From NCBI GenBank assembly GCA_018715765.1, contig DVKY01000076.1:1-8937 (forward strand): a stretch of 8,937 nt of DNA, written 5' to 3'. The first letter of the stretch is position 1; every line of letters begins with the position of its first letter. The position numbers and the translations under genes are program-made. Positions 6,121 to 8,937 of the stretch are shown here, piece after piece. This DNA comes from Fimivicinus intestinavium (lineage in GTDB: Bacteria; Bacillota; Clostridia; Oscillospirales; Acutalibacteraceae). The notes beneath the pieces were generated by a model that worked only from the letters and a program-made list of their open reading frames with translations, searched no databases and was not told the origin of the DNA.

Positions 6121-6153
6121 AAGGGCCCCGAGGGGTTTCCCTCGGGGCCTTTT
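6121..6153. terminator. Convergent terminator hairpin at lysS end, copy 2 of the covarying pair
   Basis: The stem GGCCCCGAGGG (6124-6134) / CCCTCGGGGCC (6139-6149) with GTTT loop extends by G-T and A-T pairs to 6121/6152. TTTT follows on the + strand. On the minus strand it begins 8 nt after the LysRS stop and is followed by CTTATT, a poor T-tract. Probably ends lysyl-tRNA synthetase transcription and blocks readthrough from the left. Confidence 0.65.
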
Positions 6154-6160
6154 CCAGCGA

Positions 6161-8197
6161 TCAAAGGATTTTTGTCCCCTCCGGGATGGCATCGTCCACA
6201 AAGATCACCCGGCACCCGCAGGCGTTGTTTGTCGCCGCCAGCAGCATCCCCTCGCTTGTCACGCCCGTAATCCGAGTGGGCTTAAGGTTTGCGAGCACGA
6301 TGATCTTTTTGCCCGTGAGCTCCTCCGGCGTATAATACGCCTTGATGCTCGAAACAATCGTGCGCTTATCGATCCCATCAAAAAGCGTGAGCTTATAGCA
6401 GCTGTGTGATTTGCGGATCTCCTGACATTTAAGCACCTTGCACACGCGCATATCCATCGCGGCAAAGTCGTCGTAAACGATCTCCGCCTTCACGGGGTCA
6501 ACCGGATCCGGCTCGCCATACACCACAGCTTCCCGCTCCGGTTCCGGTTTCGGCTGCTCCGCCGCCTGTTTCGCCGTTTCCTCTGCCTCCTGCTCCGCCT
6601 GCGTCTTTGGGGTGGAAAAATCCAGCAGCCCAACATACTGCGCAGGATCAATCGCATAAAGGAAGAGATAGAGCCGCGGGCCGCGCTCCTTATCAATCAG
6701 GAGCCGGTACACATTCTTAAAGAAGGCGCCCTGCATCCCCTTCATCGCCTTCTCATCCGTCCCCTCGGGCGCAAACTCCTTCGGGATGGCATAGAGCCTT
6801 GCATTGAGCTCGTCCAGCGAGTAGCCGCCGGCCCGGATGAACTCATAAAGCCGTGCGATCTCCGCGCGCTGGGGATCTGTCAGCGTATCATAAACTTCCC
6901 AGTTGCGCGTAGCGCGCAGCCGGTTGACGCTCTCGGGCGAGCACTGCTCCAGCCAGAATTTTGCGCGATCCAGCCGGTCGGCAAACTGGCTGTAGGTATA
7001 AGGCGTGCCAAGCTTGCGGAAAACAAGCTCCAGCATCTCCACTTTGAAATCCACCACAGAGCCGAGCTGCACGAGCAAATTCATCGGCACAGGTTCAACC
7101 GTGCGCCCCTCGATCTGGGTGAGGTACATAATGGCCTTTGTAAGCTCGTTCGCCTTGCCGGCCTTCACCTCATTGTACATGCGGTCAAACTCAAAATACT
7201 GGCGCAGGATACCGTCGTCAAAGCAGAAATCAAAGGCCTTGAGCGGCTCCGTTTTGGCATAGAGCCAGAGGATAATCTCCGGCTGATAGAGCTTTAAAAG
7301 CGTCTCCGGGGTGAGGTTCAGCCCGGAGGAGCCGGACATTTTGCCTGTAGTGCCCTTGATGCCGATAAACTCATAGCCTTGAAAGATCGGCGCCTCATAG
7401 CCGAAAATGGCTTTGGAGATCTCCCTGCTCGTATCGTAGCTGCCATTGGGGCTGGCGTGGTCCTTCCCGCCGGGCTCGAAATCGACGCCCTCATACAGCC
7501 AGCGCATCGCCCAATCTACCTTCCAGGAGAGCTTGCAGTTGAAATCCCTTGTGAAGTTAAAGGAGCCCTCATGGCCGCAGGCGCAACGGTATTGCGCCAC
7601 GGTGCAATCCTCCGAGAGGGAGGTGATCTTCGTGGTATCCTTGCCGCAGATGGGGCAATAGATACTCACAGGGTAGAAATTTTTACGCTCCTCCTCCGTG
7701 GCCTCCTGGGTACGGTGGCTGTCTAAAATCTCAAAAATTTCGGCGCGGTGCCTGAGTGCGTGAAGCACCTGCTGCGCATATTTACCGGAGCGGTACATCT
7801 GTGCCTGGTGGCGGTAATCCATTTCGATTCCAAAGCGGCCAATGGAGCGCTCAAACTCCTGCTCAAAATATTCCGCATAGGTTTTACAGGGCGAATCCGG
7901 GAATGGATTTTTGACATCAACATAGGGCATGCCAATGCACTCCTCCAGCTCCGGGGCCACCGCCTGCACGTTCACCGGCACCTTGCGCAGCCGGTCGAAC
8001 TCATCCCAGGAAAAAAGGAGCTTTGCTTTTTTGCCCATCTTACGCAACGCTTTCACGATAAAATAGCTTGTCGCCACATCACGGAAATTGCCGATATGAA
8101 TGGAGCCGGAGGGGCTGATCCCTGCGGCGCAGACATATTCCTCCTTATCGGGCTTGCGTGCAATAATCCTCTGTGCAATCTCTTCCGACCAATGCAT
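6161..8197 (-). CDS. lysS (class I; also called lysK): Class I lysyl-tRNA synthetase with C-terminal tRNA-binding domain
   Basis: 678 residues from ATG 8197. Charges tRNA-Lys with lysine using ATP in the cytoplasm. The Rossmann catalytic core shows the HIGH-type motif H34-I-G-N37 and the KMSKS-type motif K286-M-S-G-S290, both in class I LysRS context (GISPSGSIHIGN; GTTGKMSGSSG). A Cys-rich zinc-like insertion has C181/C184 and C205/C207. The anticodon-binding helical region is at about 380-520. A Glu/Ala/Pro-rich linker (about 533-570) joins an extra domain at about 572-678 (DMRVCKVL, then IVLANLKPTRITGVTSEGMLLAA) of the Trbp111/MetG-beta tRNA-binding OB-fold type. The catalytic part alone is about 530 residues, the usual size for the family, so the last 100 are an added module. 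The frame is open to 8263, but the promoter -10 at 8234-8239 and the AGGAT just before ATG 8197 favour the shorter start. Confidence in family very high. Confidence 0.95.
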   Translation of the reverse strand: MHWSEEIAQRIIARKPDKEEYVCAAGISPSGSIHIGNFRDVATSYFIVKALRKMGKKAKLLFSWDEFDRLRKVPVNVQAVAPELEECIGMPYVDVKNPFPDSPCKTYAEYFEQEFERSIGRFGIEMDYRHQAQMYRSGKYAQQVLHALRHRAEIFEILDSHRTQEATEEERKNFYPVSIYCPICGKDTTKITSLSEDCTVAQYRCACGHEGSFNFTRDFNCKLSWKVDWAMRWLYEGVDFEPGGKDHASPNGSYDTSREISKAIFGYEAPIFQGYEFIGIKGTTGKMSGSSGLNLTPETLLKLYQPEIILWLYAKTEPLKAFDFCFDDGILRQYFEFDRMYNEVKAGKANELTKAIMYLTQIEGRTVEPVPMNLLVQLGSVVDFKVEMLELVFRKLGTPYTYSQFADRLDRAKFWLEQCSPESVNRLRATRNWEVYDTLTDPQRAEIARLYEFIRAGGYSLDELNARLYAIPKEFAPEGTDEKAMKGMQGAFFKNVYRLLIDKERGPRLYLFLYAIDPAQYVGLLDFSTPKTQAEQEAEETAKQAAEQPKPEPEREAVVYGEPDPVDPVKAEIVYDDFAAMDMRVCKVLKCQEIRKSHSCYKLTLFDGIDKRTIVSSIKAYYTPEELTGKKIIVLANLKPTRITGVTSEGMLLAATNNACGCRVIFVDDAIPEGTKIL

Positions 8198-8233
8198 ATA
8201 TCCTGTCTCCCTTACCTGTGAACTTGAGTTTTT

Positions 8234-8263
8234 ATTATAGCAAGAAAGGCCGCCGCAATGCAA
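8234..8263 (-). promoter_or_regulatory. Extended -10 promoter of the lysyl-tRNA synthetase gene
   Basis: On the minus strand TGC-TATAAT, a perfect -10 (8239-8234) with an upstream TG (extended -10). The best -35 is TTGCAT (8263-8258) at 18 bp, only partly consensus. The start would be near 8227, giving a leader of about 30 nt, too short for a T-box riboswitch. Confidence 0.65.
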
Positions 8264-8272
8264 CCTGTGCGG

Positions 8273-8935
8273 TCACCGCTCCCCTAATTTATGGATAAAC
8301 AAGCCGCTTAAGAGCTTCGGCTCAAACCACGTGGATTTTGGCGGCATCACCTTGCCTGCATCCGCAATCGCCATGAGCTCCTCCAGCGTGGTCGGGCACA
8401 TGGAGAAGGCCAGCTTCATATCGCTGCTCGCGCGGCGCTCCAGTTCCTCCAGCCCGCGGATGCCGCCCACAAAATCAATGCGCTTATCCGTGCGCGGATC
8501 GCCGATTCCCAGCACGGGGCCGAGCAGATTCTCTTGCAAAATAGAAACATCAAGGCTTGCAACCGGGTCGCCCTCTGGGAACGTACCCGCCTTTGCCGCC
8601 AGGCAGTACCACTTTCCATCAAAATACAGGCCGAAGGTATGGCGCTGCTCCGGGCGATACGCCCCATCCCCACGATATGCGGCAACCTCAAAGCGCTCAC
8701 TGACCTTTTTCAAAAATTCCTCCGGCGTATAACCGTTGAAATCCCGCACGACACGGTTATAATCCATAATCTCCAAATCATCGCTCGAGAAGAGGACAGC
8801 GAGGAAAAAGTTGAACGCCTCTTCCCCTGTATAACCAGGGTTCGCCTCCCGGCGCATCTCACCTACACGCACAGCAGAAGCCGCCCGATGGTGGCCATCC
8901 GCAATGTAGAGCGATTCCATCCCCGCTACAGTCTG
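8273..8935 (-). CDS. DUF1015 family protein, C-terminal part; 5' end outside window
   Basis: The open frame enters from the right edge, so the ATG at 8920 is internal (QTVAG precedes it). About 220 residues are visible. The family hallmark IADGHHRAASAV lies near the start of the visible part, followed by FFLAVLFSSDDLEIMDYNRVV, the middle domain, and the typical end PPKSTWFEPKLLSGLFIHKLGER. DUF1015 has no settled function. The D-G-H-H-R motif resembles that of the ParB/SerK-like nucleotide-binding fold, and from memory these genes often sit beside serine-biosynthesis genes in Clostridia; both points are inference. It ends 75 bp before the LysRS start, which has its own promoter, so the two may be only loosely co-expressed. 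No terminator with a clear T-tract lies between them. Confidence 0.85.
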   Translation of the reverse strand, partial: QTVAGMESLYIADGHHRAASAVRVGEMRREANPGYTGEEAFNFFLAVLFSSDDLEIMDYNRVVRDFNGYTPEEFLKKVSERFEVAAYRGDGAYRPEQRHTFGLYFDGKWYCLAAKAGTFPEGDPVASLDVSILQENLLGPVLGIGDPRTDKRIDFVGGIRGLEELERRASSDMKLAFSMCPTTLEELMAIADAGKVMPPKSTWFEPKLLSGLFIHKLGER

Positions 8936-8937
8936 CT

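Larger units (their letters stand above)
5495..6160. repeat. Palindrome-rich 666-bp intergenic region
   Basis: No credible gene: open frames of up to 92 codons on both strands here are arginine-, proline- and cysteine-rich, mutually overlapping and lack ribosome binding sites. The stretch holds at least eight inverted repeats plus arrays of a 7-bp unit near both ends (listed separately). It separates two convergent transcription units, so some hairpins serve as terminators, but their number exceeds what termination needs. It could be one or several repeat elements of the kind scattered between genes in clostridial genomes; multi-copy status cannot be checked here. Confidence 0.6.

Noticed and set aside
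8198..8263. Longer N-terminus for lysyl-tRNA synthetase from 8263
   Set aside because: It would include the -35 and extended -10 promoter; the added residues do not resemble the family, while MHWSEEIAQR does.
8198..8272. T-box or other riboswitch ahead of the LysRS gene
   Set aside because: The predicted leader is only about 30 nt and contains no specifier or antiterminator structure.

Overview
The window looks like chromosomal DNA from a Gram-positive anaerobe of the Clostridia (gut Oscillospirales/Christensenellales type). This is inferred from AGGAGG-type ribosome binding sites, TTGACA/TATAAT promoters with 17-bp spacing, a class I (archaeal-type) lysyl-tRNA synthetase and a DUF1015 protein. 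No species is claimed. The left quarter is visibly more AT-rich than the rest.

Left part (1-2288) is one end of an integrated element. It carries the C-terminal part of a stand-alone HsdR_N/COG4748-type restriction protein (enters from the left edge) and then a 488-residue large serine recombinase. The recombinase reads directly into the 3' end of an initiator tRNA-fMet gene on the opposite strand (2289-2365) and takes its stop codon from it. The tRNA is intact, encodes CCA, and has a strong promoter (2399-2427). A terminator-like hairpin with a T-tract on the tRNA strand lies inside the last recombinase codons (2231-2280). The simplest reading is that the element is inserted at the tRNA 3' end, its other end lying off the left edge.

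Middle part (2366-5494). A mostly non-coding 335-bp stretch with the tRNA promoter is followed by a 58-codon lipoprotein-like ORF, probably a remnant. Next is a two-gene operon with its own promoter (2874-2902): a calcineurin-like metallophosphatase of purple-acid-phosphatase layout, and a sugar phosphate isomerase/epimerase-like TIM barrel overlapping it by 4 bp (ATGA). The two are translationally coupled and probably act on related carbohydrate-phosphate metabolites, but the substrate cannot be read from sequence.

Intergenic part (5495-6160) has no convincing gene. It is packed with palindromes: a pair of 26-nt hairpins with two compensated base-pair changes, several terminator-like stems, and arrays of a degenerate 7-bp unit (AGAYRTY) in inverted orientation near its two ends. 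It may be a non-autonomous or repeat-derived element as well as a convergent terminator region.

Right part (6161-8937), minus strand: class I lysyl-tRNA synthetase carrying an extra C-terminal tRNA-binding (MetG-beta/Trbp111-like) domain and having its own extended -10 promoter, preceded by the C-terminal part of a DUF1015 protein that runs off the right edge.
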